The notes beneath the pieces were generated by a model, which was not told the origin of the DNA, made no database searches, and saw only the letters and a program-made list of their open reading frames with translations. From contig NC_068561.1 in NCBI RefSeq assembly GCF_022201045.2, positions 21,392,501 through 21,456,500 of the forward strand: a stretch of 64,000 nucleotides of DNA, in the 5' to 3' direction. The DNA is from Citrus sinensis (lineage: Eukaryota > Streptophyta > Magnoliopsida > Sapindales > Rutaceae). Shown in pieces: positions 13,518 to 24,972 of this stretch (positions are counted from its first letter, which is position 1; every line of letters begins with the position of its first letter). The position numbers were made by a program, and so were the translations under genes.

Positions 13518-14192
13518 TTCTGGCCACACAATTTTAAAGATTCATTTTGCTACCCAATATGTGTAAGAAGGGGTTTGTACCAATTGTGATGGCTACAAGT
13601 CTACTTAAAATTATTTTGATTTGTCGTATAAAATTTAATCATTTGTAATTATGTTGAAAGTTTAAAATTATTATGTTTTTATTTATGTGCAGGTTGTTAA
13701 AATTTGATCACTTGTAATTTTATTTTTAGTATGAAATTTGATTATTTGTAATTTTATTTCAAAATATGGAGGTTGTTAGAATTATTATTATTTAAAAAAT
13801 TGAAATATTTAGAAATTATTATTCAAAAAATGGGGATCGGGTCCCCGTTTTAATCCCCGCTCAATTTGGAGATTTTCGGGGATATACCCAAACAATCCCC
13901 CCATTACAATTTTCCGGGTATGGGGCGGGTTCGGGGGATTGCTTCTAAATCGGGTTTGGGTTCGGGGATCATGATCCCCACCCGAACCCGCCCCATTGAC
14001 ATCCCTATTTTTAGAGATATACCGCTACCTTTTGTACAAGAACACCATATGACTTTGTAATCGAGTCATTTGAACACTTAATCTATAATTGATAAATTAA
14101 AATTAAAATTTTACACAAAACAAAATTAATCGACTGTGTTGATACTTGGATGTATTTGATTCACGTGACAAACAATCATGTGACAAAAATTA

Positions 14193-14471
14193 AGGGTGCA
14201 ATTGGAATTGAGGTTGAGCAGTTGTAGTTTAAAAATTACAGTATTAAAATGTTTAATAAACACTAGTTGGCAGCTGCTGTACTTTGAAAGATATATTGAT
14301 ATGATTTTTCACTTGTATAATAGAAAATCTTTTATATCTTTAATAATTTTATCAAAATTATTATTTAAAATTTATATTTATTACATATTATTAATTTTTA
14401 TTTCATAATTATAATTTTTTTTACAGTATCTGTAACTTAAAAATTACAACATATTAATTCCAAACAGAATC
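14193..14471. mobile_element. Tourist-like MITE with TTA target duplication
   Basis: The left end AGGGTGCAATTGGAATT and the right end AATTCCAAACAGAATC are imperfect inverted copies, flanked by TTA at 14190-14192 and 14472-14474. A 3-bp TTA duplication points to PIF/Harbinger-type MITEs. The interior is non-coding; a related, more decayed sequence is seen at about 32400-32570 (same GTTGAGGTTGA...TTGTAGTT start). Confidence 0.65.
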
Positions 14472-16690
14472 TTAGTGGTCGAAATATCGACAGCTCCACA
14501 CCTGAGCATGGAGCTGTCAATGTTTAAAACGTTATGACAACGTTCTAAAACCTTTCCCAATGATGCTAAATTCGCCCCGGAATCTTATTAAAGTACAAGA
14601 TGCTGATAAATTCTATACCATGCAGGGGGTGCCTACCTACCTTCAGAAGTGGGCGACATATGAAAGTGATGAATTTTGTATTTTTGGCTGGAGTCAAGTG
14701 GTCATTATTCTATGAGGAGATTGAGTTGCTTTTAGAGAGAATTAACAAAGAAAGAATTATTACTTACTGTTATTCTTTTATTTATTTGTTATTATTATTT
14801 TTTTTAACCATTAAACCGGTATATTATGTATTCAAAATTTTAAAGAAAAATGTTGAAAAGATGAAAAAAAATTTAAAATATGCTGATAAAACAACTATAA
14901 ACAAGCGTCAATTAGTTTATTATATTTGTAATTAAGTGTATTAGCACTAATTTACTATTGTTTTTGTTCTCGTATGATTTATTTCTTTTTTGTCTGAATA
15001 TTACTGCTCTTTGGACCTTATATATTGGACGGAAAATGACTAATTAGGAGAACAACCATGACAAACAAAAAAAAATTCTTTTAGTGAATTATAAATATAT
15101 CTTTAGTTTAGTGAATTATAAATTTATCTTTAGTGATTTTATGTTTTTCTTTTTAAAAAGAACTCTCAAAATTCACTAAGAAATTAAAAAAAAAATTATC
15201 ATGATTTTAGTTTATCTATCATTGCTCCATTGGGTGCTCCAAATAACGTTGAGAGCACCACTTGGAGTTTCTACAGTGATTTTTTCTCCTTTAAATATAA
15301 ATATGGAGCATGAGTAGATTTCTCTCCATTATTGTTAGTGAGAGTAGATTTATGAGCTACTTAATCTCTATAGATTCCTGGTTGTATTATAAATTTATAC
15401 ATCTAGAGTCACAATATAAACCTTAGAATGTAATATATAGACTAAAATCTTTGTATGAACACAGATATATTATATTCTTCCACTTGAAAATGAGTCTGCT
15501 GGATAATGCGCACTCAAAATGATGGGATAAAAGAAGTTTGCTGAATAAGATACTAATTGAAACTTGAAATTAGAGAATACCAAGAAGAAAAAAAATGAAA
15601 TTTTAAAGTCTGTACTAATGGAGGATATACAATAGTCAGAATCTTACTTGTGATCTTTTTCAATTTTTTGTTTGAAAAAGCATTTCTCACATCAATTTAC
15701 CAGTAAACGTGATAAAATTAATTTCCCACAGACATGCAAACTGCAAACATCATTGCCGGTCGGGACGGGAAAACTAAATTATCTATGGATGATGGATCCG
15801 TCCATTTAATAAAATACTGCAAGAAATGCATTTATATTAAATTATTAATTCTGGCCATAATAATACATTAAAAAATACATAAGTAAATGACTTAATTTCC
15901 CAAATAAATTAAACATCCTAGAGCCGTGTTGCATTTTGTTTTCAGCCGACAGGCGCTCTAGCTTATAATAAGCCTTTAAATATAAATAAATAAATATGGC
16001 ACCCACCGCCTGCTTTGGGTTTGCTTTTGATTCTTGTTGTGTTTGTATGCTGTCTCTTTACGATCTCATCATGTGCTCCGTGCTCGCCATGCTCACTTAA
16101 CTAGTATTGATTGTACGTAGCCAAAGCAACCAAAATTATGACAATTATTATCTTTTGGATAATATTTCTTAATATTACCCGAATAAGTTTAGAAATGAGA
16201 GGTGAGGATCAACTTTAAAAGCACAATCCCATGCAGTAGTGTGAGTAATGGGCAGATGCAGCCTCTTATCTCTCCGCGCAACGCACTGTGTCCCATGAAA
16301 AGCTCAAGAGATGAAACTTATCCATTTGTTTTAATTGGAGACCATGTGTTTCAGAGATTTCTTTTAGTCGTCCATATATACTTGCAACCATCCAAAAGCT
16401 ATAGCTTAACATTAATTTGCCCGGAATATGGCAAGAGTCATCCTAGAAAACTTACTTTGATCACATCCATGCCAAGAAATAAATTAAAAATGTATAAATT
16501 AATGTAAAAGATTTTATATGAGAGAGACGCACCGCATCATTTATTCGCGATTTGATGGATGATGTTATTGGGATAGCTCTCTCTCATGCAAGCGAAGACT
16601 GACAAACTTCCTACATTATCATTTTTTAAACCATCTTTTATTATAATTAATGAGTAATGATAGAGTTATAATCATCTTATACAAAATATG
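14472..16690. other. Intergenic, no supported gene
   Basis: AT-rich. Includes a short tandem repetition of a TTAGTGAATTATAAAT-type unit at about 15080-15125. An open frame at 16202-16507 (101 codons) has no recognisable motif, and an upstream G/C-balanced patch at 16200-16480 does not resemble a known family. Confidence 0.35.
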
Positions 16691-16892
16691 TACCAATAAG
16701 CGCGTAGATCAACTGGTATGAGGTTGTTCTAGCTTAACCAAGGTCCTCGATTTGAGGCTTGGGAATGCAGCTACGTTAAATATTTGTTGGGAGATCTTTG
16801 CCGCCCTAATGGTCTTACCCGGCTCGAATCTGGATTAGTCGAGACCCAATATGATCTTCGGATACTAGATGATTTAATACACCGAAAAAAAA
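16691..16892 (+). mobile_element. tRNA-derived SINE
   Basis: Contains a box A-like start (AGCGCGTAGATCAACTGGTA), a box B-like region near 16750 (CCTCGATTTGAGG), a body with CCGCCCTAATGGTCTTACC, a 3' motif GGATTAGTCGAGACCCAAT and an A-run end. The imperfect direct repeat TATACAAAATATGT before it and TATACAAACATGT after it is a plausible target duplication. It is the same family as the copy at 28081-28279. Confidence 0.8.
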
Positions 16893-17906
16893 TCCTATAC
16901 AAACATGTGTATACAAATTTATGTGGTGTGACTCGTGAGGACTATAAAAGTATGAATATAAATATCTTAAATTTTACATTAGACTTTGAGACATGATCTT
17001 TTAATCTTATAGTATGATTCAGTTACTCAATTAATCTTGTATTCTAAAGTTTATAAAAAAAAATTCATATTATAAATTTGTTTCCATCAAAATCAATTTA
17101 ATTATCATTTATTCTTGTATCAGATTACTCAAATTTTAGTTTGAGTAATGATATTCAACCCCCTTAATTTATTTCATTAGCCCTTAATTTTCTTATTTTA
17201 ATTTTAAATGTCTAAAATACCCACCAAAATAACTTAAATTATTAAAATTTACCCTTTCTTTTCTCTCTCCTTTTTTCTCATTCTCCCCACTTTCCTTCAT
17301 CTTCATTTTCATTAAAGATAGAAGAGTAGCACACTTTCCTTCATTTTCTCTCTTGCCAATGATAACACAAACACTAATAATCCGACAACTTAGCACCTCC
17401 TCCATGGTTTTCAGTATTTTCAGTGTTTTTATTTTTTCCGGAAATGCATGCGGCGTTCACTTCAATTGATTTGAATTTTAAACACAACTTTTTATTTTCT
17501 ATTTTAATCATATAAGGAACTTGAATTGGCCAGACATGGATCGAATTTTTTCAAGCGAAATCCATCATCATTTTACATATTGTTTGGATTCATATCCATC
17601 TTTGTTTTCATTCAATTACAGTATACTAGTTACATGTATGCTTATTGAGTTTTAATGGGATGTTGAAAAATAAAATAACGGGAAGATCAATAGCATTTTG
17701 GCAATTAATGCTTCATGACTAGAGGTTGGGAGCTGTTGAGTTAATGAAAAAGAAAAAAAATGAATAAGGGTAGTGTTAGAATAAATAGAGAGAATTAAGG
17801 AGTAGGGGCAATTGAGATAAATTGAGAGAGTTAAAGTATCGTTACTCTTTCAATTTAGATTCAACAACTATATAAATAACTATTAAAGTTTTAGTAATTT
17901 TGAAAA
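16893..17906. other. Intergenic, no supported gene
   Basis: AT-rich, with a pyrimidine-rich patch at 17250-17400. Its reverse strand gives a Lys/Glu-rich 70-codon frame that reflects base composition only. Confidence 0.4.
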
Positions 17907-18701
17907 GGAAAAAAGTTATTTTCATCCCTAAGGTTTAATGCAATAGTCCATTTCATCCATACTTTTCAAACAATAACTTAAAATATCCTTCCGTTAACTC
18001 ACCGTTAGTGTAACGCCGTTAACTAGTAATTCATTGAGGGAAAATAGGATTTTTTATTAAAGTGATACACGCTATATTAAAATAATTTTTTTACACAATT
18101 AAATAACACTACAAAGTTTGCAAAATTCATTAACTTTTTCTTAAATGAAATCAACGATGACACAATTTGATATAGCTATTGAACAATTGCTATAAGGAAC
18201 AAACTGTAATTAACACAATGTTTTTAAATCATTAGAATAAAAACTCAAAAATAGCACCTATTTTTATGGGCTTATATGTGCTGAATATTTTCTTTATCTT
18301 CAACTCAATTAAAGTCATTTACAGTGTAATTAGAGAGTATACTTATATGAATAAAAAAATTGTGAGATTTTTGGTACTTAGATTTAAGGTTTATAGGGCT
18401 TTCATGCCGCTAAAATAGAAAGAAATGAAAAAAGAATTGCTTGAAATATAAGTTTTTCATCTTTTTTAGTATTTTTTATTTAGTGGGATTAGATAAAATT
18501 ATTTTTAGTTGTATGTCAAATTTTATTTATTTTTCTAATTTTCTCTTTAATAGAAAATCCATTTTAACCCTTAATGAATTACTAACAAACGACATTCAAC
18601 TAACAGTGAGTTAACAGAATGATGTTTTTGGTTATTGTTTAAAAAATAAGGATGAAATAGGTTATTGCATGAAACCCTAAGGATGAGAAGTGCTTTTTCC
18701 C
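17907..18701. mobile_element. Mutator-like non-autonomous element, exact 9-bp TSD
   Basis: Long terminal inverted repeats of about 150 bp (left from GGAAAAAAGTTATTTTCATC; right reverse complement from GGGAAAAAGCACTTCTCATC) both include a TTAACTCACYGTTAGT-type block and a GTTAGTAATTCATT-type end. The element is flanked by the identical nonamer TTTTGAAAA at 17898-17906 and 18702-18710. Long TIRs plus a 9-bp duplication are diagnostic of Mutator-like elements. At 795 bp with no reading frame it is non-autonomous. Confidence 0.85.
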
Positions 18702-20050
18702 TTTTGAAAATTACGGGATCGGCTGGATAGGGACTAAGGAACATTTATCATTAGACTTTTCAAGTTTATATATTAGACTTCAAATTTTTTAAAATTTTAA
18801 TTTTATTTTAATTTTTTTATGAAATTTAAATAGTCTACGTTTATGATAGCAACCATGCATATATATGGTGGTCCTCCAACAATACACTGACCTTAGCACC
18901 AACTTTGTAAACAAGAAAGATAAGAGAATCAATACAATGCACTGAAAGGGAAAATATTATTGTTTCGGCTTACTATATCAAGTGATGAATTATATCTTCT
19001 GGAAACACATATGTGGGGTTAGTCAAAATTGTTATCCTATTTATGTACTGTATTCAAACAAACTAGGTATACTTTAATATATATATATATTAATAAGGTC
19101 TTAAACTAATAAAAGCCTATCACTAGAAGAAACAGTTGATTCTGGACACCCATCATGCGCATTCGCAATCATCAGTGTGAAGAATAATTAGGATGAATCT
19201 GAGTGTAAAATATCGCTACTTTGATTCTCCCTCTTTGTTATCCACATGTTCCATGCCTACTGGGTCATTTTCCAATATATATATTTAATAATTATTATTA
19301 TTTTGTGTGCTTTTTTGTCTTCGCCTCTCAAACTGATCACAACAGAAGTTCTACTCAAACACATACCATTAGTAAAGAAGGAGAAAAATAAATATAATAA
19401 CTAGAACGATTTTTCCCAAGAAAGGAATTAGAACAAGGAAAAAAAGAAACTTATACACAGATATTAACAAATATATCTCAATATATATTTGTACATGTGT
19501 GTGTAAATTATAGTCAATAGTTCTAAGGCTGGACGTCCAGATTTAAACAAAATTTAGAGTTGTATAGTACTGTAAATATAATTTTGTGCCACTCTTCTTC
19601 TAATTCCATTTGCGGTCGCCATTATATAGAGGGTCTACATGGTCTAAGTGCATTTGGGGTGTACATGAGTCTAAAGTTTTGGCATTCGATAAAAATTAAT
19701 GAGATCTACTTACATTTATAAATTTCTAGTATTATTGTAAACATTAACAATTTAAGATGAGAATCATGAGATAGTTTCTACATATGTAGATTTCAACTAA
19801 TTCCCTTCATGATGGGAGGAAGAGCCTTTCCCTTCATACCATTGTCGAGGGAAAAGTCTTTACCACCTAGACAATAACTTGAATAATGCACCAGCCAAAA
19901 TATTAAGTTACCGATTGGTGAAACAAACTATTCTAATTCGTGTCACCAAAACCAACGTCTCAGATTGTATAAGAAATTTTGTAGAATGAAATTTTGTGGA
20001 ACAATTTGAAAATTATCACTTGATAAAATAATCAGGGTACGGACAAGAAA
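18702..20050. other. Intergenic upstream of the first CYP94C gene
   Basis: AT-rich, with a TA microsatellite near 19078-19090. No reading frame of note. I see nothing else that I can name. Confidence 0.4.
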
Positions 20051-20055
20051 AAAAG

Positions 20056-20061
20056 CACGTG
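20056..20061. promoter_or_regulatory. G-box CACGTG upstream of CYP94C copy 1
   Basis: A palindromic CACGTG about 335 bp before the start codon at 20394. G-boxes are bound by MYC2-type bHLH and by bZIP factors, and CYP94 genes are known jasmonate-induced MYC targets, so the site is a sensible candidate. I find no CACGTG in the matching upstream part of copy 2 (27650-28000). Confidence 0.45.
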
Positions 20062-20089
20062 GGCAAATATCATTAATTATATCGGTTGA

Positions 20090-21905
20090 CAGAGAGACGT
20101 CTTTGCTAGTATCTGACTCTACTTTTATTCTCCATCACACAGGAATTCTAGCTCATTGTATCGTCCTTCAATTATTTTATCCTTCTCTTTTTCTCTGCAT
20201 AATAAGTGCAAACAGTGAATGCAACTAATTAAAGAGTTAAAAGGGCTGTTTGTAAACTTGTAATAACCATATAAAATATGAGAATCCAATACAAAAATAA
20301 AACCTTCAACTGCGCTCTTGTCTCTCTCATTGGTCTCTCCTAATTCTAATCTTTTTTAACCGTTTCTTTATCATCGCTTATCTTTATCCGTTAATGGAGC
20401 TTGAAATTGAAGCTTCGTGGTTCTTGAACAGTCTCTACGACTGCTACTTCTGCTGCCTTATCTTAATCATCACCACCATCGTCTTCTTTTTTTTACCCCT
20501 ATTATTATTCTATTTAATGAAACTAAAGCTTTGGTGCAACTGTGAGATTTGTGACGGTTATTTGACGATGAGTTGGTCCAAACAATTTGATAATCTCTGT
20601 GATTGGTATGCCCATCTCCTGAGCAAATCGCCAACAAAAACTATTCATATTCATGTGCTTGGCAACACCATCACTGCTAACCCTGATAACGTTGAGTACA
20701 TGCTCAAAACAAGATTTGATAATTTCCCAAAAGGGAAACCCTTCTCTACGATCCTCGGTGACTTTCTTGGTCGTGGAATATTCAACGTTGATGGTGATTC
20801 ATGGAGGTTTCAGAAGGAGATGGCGAGTCTAGAGCTCCGCCGTTTCTCGATAAGATCATATGCTCTAGAAATCGTCAATCAGGAGATCAAAACCCGGCTT
20901 ATCCCCTTATTATCATCGGTTGCAGGTAAAGAAGATGGAGTTTTGGATTTACAAGACGTGTTTAAAAGATTTTCATTTGATAGCATGTGTAAATTTTCAT
21001 TTGGTTTAGACCCCAGATGCCTTGAGTTGTCTTTACCTATGTCGGACTTTGCTGTAGCCTTTGACCTTGCTTCAAAATTGTCAGCGGAAAGAGCGATGAC
21101 TGTTTCGCCGTTGGTTTGGAAAATCAAACGGATGTTGAATTTGGGAAGCGAGAAGCAACTAAAAGAAGCTATCAAGATGATCGATTTATTAGCCCTAGAG
21201 GTGATCAAACAAAGACGCAAAATGGGATTTTCAACACATAAAGATCTCTTGTCTCGTTTCATGAGTAGTGTCAATGATGACACATACTTGAGGGACATCG
21301 TTGTAAGTTTCTTATTAGCTGGTCGTGACACGGTTGCCTCAGCCTTAACAAGTTTTGTCTGGTTATTGGGAAAGAATCCACGCGTTTGTTCAGAAATTCG
21401 GGCTGAGGCAGACAGAATTTTAGGCCAAAACCAAGAGCTCACAAGCTTTGATCAGTTGCGAGAGCTTCATTATTTACAAGCAGCAGTTTCTGAGAGTATG
21501 AGACTCTACCCTCCAATTCAATTTGATTCAAAATTTTGTGAAGAAGACGATGTGTTACCCGATGGAACATATGTGAAGAAAGGAACTAGGGTTACATATC
21601 ATCCCTACGCAATGGGAAGGATGAGAGAGATTTGGGGTCAAAATTGCTTAGAGTTCAATCCTGAAAGGTGGTTGAAAAATGGTGTGTTTTTACCGGAAAA
21701 CCCTTACAAATATCCGGTGTTTCAAGCCGGATTTAGGGTCTGTTTGGGGAAAGAAATGGCTTTGGTGGAGATCAAGAGTGTAGCACTTTCACTTGTTAGG
21801 CAATTCCAAATCCAACTGATGTCCCCGTATCGGAATATTCCACGATTCTCTCCAGGCCTCACCGCCACTTTCAATGGCGGCCTTCCAGCTATGGTTCGAC
21901 AAAGT
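20090..21905. repeat. Left arm of a large inverted duplication
   Basis: The P450 coding region and about 110 bp before it match 26022-27640 in reverse orientation at about 98-99 percent by eye. Further upstream (20090-20280) the match is weak but traceable, through an ATAAGTGCAAA block and an AGACGTCT/AGATGTCT block. On the 3' side the match ends abruptly at the stop codon. Confidence 0.85.
20268..20277 (+). promoter_or_regulatory. TATA box of CYP94C copy 1
   Basis: CATATAAAAT lies 117 bp before the start codon. The equivalent position in copy 2 (around 27655) reads CAATATTAAA instead, so the canonical TATAAA is not conserved there. Confidence 0.5.
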
Positions 21906-21908
21906 TAA
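20394..21908 (+). CDS. Cytochrome P450, CYP94C-type (copy 1)
   Basis: An intronless 504-residue P450. Residues about 15-42 form the membrane anchor of the endoplasmic reticulum. Visible motifs: I-helix AGRDT from residue 309; ESMR with Glu367 and Arg370; FNPERW; and the heme loop FQAGFRVCLG from residue 443 with Cys450 as the iron ligand. The CNCEIC segment after the anchor, the lack of introns and the GLTATFNGGLP tail match CYP94C1, which oxidises 12-hydroxy-jasmonoyl-isoleucine to the 12-carboxy form and so switches off the hormone. Subfamily is by resemblance from memory. It faces a near-identical copy on the minus strand at 26021-27535. The two proteins differ at only 12 residues: five in the first 33, five in the last six, two between. 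A phenylalanine sits where related heme loops usually have Ala, Val or Pro before the Arg, in both copies. Confidence 0.95.
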   Translation: MELEIEASWFLNSLYDCYFCCLILIITTIVFFFLPLLLFYLMKLKLWCNCEICDGYLTMSWSKQFDNLCDWYAHLLSKSPTKTIHIHVLGNTITANPDNVEYMLKTRFDNFPKGKPFSTILGDFLGRGIFNVDGDSWRFQKEMASLELRRFSIRSYALEIVNQEIKTRLIPLLSSVAGKEDGVLDLQDVFKRFSFDSMCKFSFGLDPRCLELSLPMSDFAVAFDLASKLSAERAMTVSPLVWKIKRMLNLGSEKQLKEAIKMIDLLALEVIKQRRKMGFSTHKDLLSRFMSSVNDDTYLRDIVVSFLLAGRDTVASALTSFVWLLGKNPRVCSEIRAEADRILGQNQELTSFDQLRELHYLQAAVSESMRLYPPIQFDSKFCEEDDVLPDGTYVKKGTRVTYHPYAMGRMREIWGQNCLEFNPERWLKNGVFLPENPYKYPVFQAGFRVCLGKEMALVEIKSVALSLVRQFQIQLMSPYRNIPRFSPGLTATFNGGLPAMVRQS

Positions 21909-22700
21909 TATATATATATATATAATTATTTTCAGGTGTGAGTGCTCTCATTTTTTTCAGACATTATTAAATTATACGGTTTAGTAGTTAATTAAAATGC
22001 TCTATTAAACTGTATGATTTAGTTTAATAGTGTATTCTCATTAAAAAAAAATTTGAAGGTACTTACACTAGAGAATGACTATATGCATATAAAAAATTTT
22101 CTAATACGAGAATCTTATACTTTATTAAAATGTGAGATGAATTTATGACATTTTAAGTTTTTCTGCATTTTAATAAAATACAAAATTCTTATATTAGAAG
22201 TTGACTATATACACACACACATTATTTCCTATTATTATTAATATTTTGCTATGTGTATGATGTATATACCAAGCTCCATGGCATGATCATTGTATAAAAT
22301 GATAATGGCAAACATGAACATGTGGTTAAGCACTATAATTAGAATTTATGATAGGTGTCGGTTCAAAATGATTGGTGGCTGTTGTTTTAATACTGTGCAG
22401 ATAGATTTGTGGATTAGTTTTGTGGAGTGTTTCTTCTTACTTTTAATCATAATCAGTCCAGTAACCACATTACAAATGTAAACTATCAATCACCTTGTTT
22501 TTGTGGGATTGTATTGATTTATTTAAAGGCTATCTTGACACATTACTTTCACGTTAAAAGCAAATTAAATCAGAAGAGGTTACGTATCCTAAACACTTGG
22601 CCGTTTGTTGGCGGAGGAAAAAAAAAATTTAACAAAATAAGGAGGTTATTTTCACGTCCATTGTGCGAAATTAATTGGTGGGTTTGATTTCTCATAATAT
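21909..22700. other. Spacer downstream of CYP94C copy 1
   Basis: Begins with a short TA repeat right after the stop codon (21908-21923), followed by AT-rich DNA and a short inverted pair near 22085-22205. Contains the 3' untranslated region of copy 1 and no gene. None of it matches the 3' flank of copy 2. Confidence 0.5.
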
Positions 22701-23302
22701 TTATGGTGCGTTTACTTCATAGAATGAGAATGAGTTGGGAATGAAAATGGGATTTCAATGTTTACTTGGCAAAAATAAATGAGAATGAGAATGTGCTGGA
22801 ATGTCATTGACGTGTTTACTTGGGAAAATAAATGGGAATGAGGAATGAAAATGTGAATCAATTTACTAAATTACTCATAGTATTAAATAATATAATTTTC
22901 ATTAGCTAGATACATGTATAAATACTGTTATAAAATGATATTAATTAAAAAAATAAAATTAATAATAATAATAAATGTTAATAATTATAATATTAATAAA
23001 AATAATAATAACTAAAATAATAAAGTTAATAAAATTTAATAATAATAATATTTAAAATAATAAAATTAATTGTGATTTGAACGAGGGTAATTCGAGAAAT
23101 ATAAAAAAAATTATAGGGATACAAAAATCAATTCAGGGAATGGGAATCCTCATTCCCAACCCCCTATGAAAATAAGATTACCATTCCTTATTCTCAAATT
23201 GTGTGGAACCCACACATTTTATTCTCATTCCCAAACTACATTTTGCCAAATAAACATGTGTTTCATTCTCATTCCCTAAACCCTCAAGTAAACACACCAT
23301 AA
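22701..23302. mobile_element. MITE, family A (GGTGCGTTTACTT ends)
   Basis: The ends TTATGGTGCGTTTACTT and AAGTAAACACACCATAA are inverted copies. The left half is rich in GGGAATGAGAATG-type words and the right half carries their complement (CATTCTCATTCCC), with an AT-only middle of TAATAA repeats. A second family member lies at 29487-30133. The exact target duplication cannot be separated from the palindromic ends. Confidence 0.8.
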
Positions 23303-24206
23303 ATCTTTCTACAAGATATTTTTAATAAATTTTATTTGTAATACATAGCCTCGTTTATTCACATTTAAACCATGTTATGATCTCATACAGGAAATGTTAG
23401 ATACATAAATTAACCCTTGCAGAAAGGGTGAAAAAGAAAAATAATAATAATTTCTACTTAACCATTAATGAAGAAGAATAATGATTGGGGAATCTATTAC
23501 CATAAAGGCGTGAAGGGATGCACGATAGGACGAGAGAGATGCTCGAGAATTAGTTTGGTACCTAAATTGGAAGCCAAAGCAAGCACATTGAACAGCTCAG
23601 CATATGTTGCATACTCTCACGCAAATTAAGTTCAATTAATTATGAAAACTGAATTTAGGTAATTACCACATACAATTGTGAATTAATTTGTGGAAGAGCA
23701 TTAGCCTTAAGCTAGATTAAATTATCATAGTTTCTTAACATGGGAGCTCTTTCTTCATGGCAAATTTGCTTATTCTAATGACATTTTGGTGAAAATTCAT
23801 TTATGATGTTATTATTGTGTATGCTTCGTTTTACTCATTTAATTTTCTCATTCAAAACGACGTGTGCAAACGAGAAAGTACGACCGTACAATCATTCTCA
23901 AATGTCGGCATTTCATGTATAATAACTAAAACTCGCATGTGACGAAATCCACCATCTCGCCAAACAAGAAGATTTGCTATGATTCGGATCGATTTGTGCA
24001 TGTATTTTAGGGAAAAAGTATTACTGGATTCTTCTTTTTTTATATTTTTTATTGATGTATTCCTGGATTCTATTTATATATATATAAAAAAGGATACAAT
24101 TCATACTAAAGTCAACAATGCCTACTGGTATCTTAATTCAAAAAATTTTGTTACCCATACAAATTTGAATACAAAACATTTTAAAATATACAATATTTGA
24201 AATATT
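23303..24206. other. Spacer between the P450 copies, no supported gene
   Basis: AT-rich non-coding DNA. An open frame at 23979-24200 is Ile/Tyr/Lys-rich and reflects base composition. Confidence 0.4.
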
Positions 24207-24437
24207 ATATGTCATTTATCTATTGAATGATAAATTTAAAATTACTTATACTCTATTTTATCATCTAATAAATAACAAAACATACAAATTTGAAAAAAAA
24301 AAAATTAAGAATAATATTTGGAATCTCAACCTTTGAGACTTAACTTGAATCCTAATGTTAAGTTTCACTTATCTATTGGATGATTAATGTAAAATTACTT
24401 ATTATTCTATTTTATCATCCAATAGATAAATGACATA
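24207..24437. mobile_element. MITE with 25-bp inverted ends
   Basis: The left end ATATGTCATTTATCTATTG and the right end CAATAGATAAATGACATAT are perfect complements over 19 bases, and similar for several more. Each half contains a further short inverted copy (TTTTATCATCTAATA/TTATCTATTGGATGA), so the whole could fold into a branched hairpin. Non-coding, 231 bp. Confidence 0.8.
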
Positions 24438-24467
24438 TCAATGCTAGCCTTCGTTTTCTTTTTTTTA

Positions 24468-24972
24468 GAGAAAAAGAGCTGAATCCTACTTTTATTTGAT
24501 AAAATTAGTTGAAAACCTGTGATGTTTTAAAATACATTCAAGTTACTTGAGTGTTAACTTTTTGTGTTTACTATTTTACCTTTGGTGGTTATTTGATGTT
24601 GGAAATATGAATACTTTTAATTATTTAATTAATTAAAATTTTTTAATCATAATTGATTATAAAATTCAATGTAGTGTGTGCATATATGTATATGTGTGTA
24701 TATGAAAATTATGAAAAAAAAATGAAAATTTCCTTACTTTTTCCCATAATTTGATTTTCAATTTATTGTGACTAAAATTTATTTATTTAATTAAATAATT
24801 AAAGATATTTATGTTCCCAACATCAACCAGCCACCAAGAGTAAAATGATAAGATCAACCAAAAAAAAAAGAAAAAAAAAAGTTGACACTAAGGGGATTTG
24901 GATATGTTTTAAAACATTAAGAGAGTTTCAATTAGTTTTATCATATAACATGATGATTTCGCTCTTTTTCTC
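24468..24972. mobile_element. Long-TIR MITE (about 200-bp arms)
   Basis: The left end GAGAAAAAGAGCTGAATCC and the right end reverse complement GAGAAAAAGAGCGAAATC begin inverted arms that stay alignable for about 200 bp. Both carry ATGTTTTAAAA, a TTTTACYYTTGGTGGYT-type block and TAATTATTTAATTAA. The structure suits a Mutator-like MITE. The ends lie in CT-rich DNA, so I could not fix the target duplication. A related left half lies at about 34358-34540. Confidence 0.75.

Larger units (their letters stand above)
12774..14007. mobile_element. Non-autonomous hAT element with exact 8-bp TSD
   Basis: The element begins CAGAGTTGGCAA and ends TTGACATCCCTA, whose reverse complement is TAGGGATGTCAA, an imperfect terminal inverted repeat. 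It is flanked by the identical octamer TTTTTAGA at 12766-12773 and 14008-14015, the hAT hallmark. Subterminal regions are rich in CCCG/CGGG tracts on both sides, also common in this hAT group. At 1,234 bp it is too short for a transposase. It contains a nested foldback at 12962-13072 and a GC-richer core with a long open frame at about 13130-13517 (see the separate entry). Confidence 0.85.

Noticed and set aside
16202..16507. 101-codon plus-strand frame
   Set aside because: Composition and motifs do not suggest a protein family; starts without gene context.
20879..21442. 187-codon open frame antisense to CYP94C copy 1 (and its twin at 26487-27050)
   Set aside because: It is the complement of the conserved P450 frame, appears in both copies only because the DNA is nearly identical, and has no motif.
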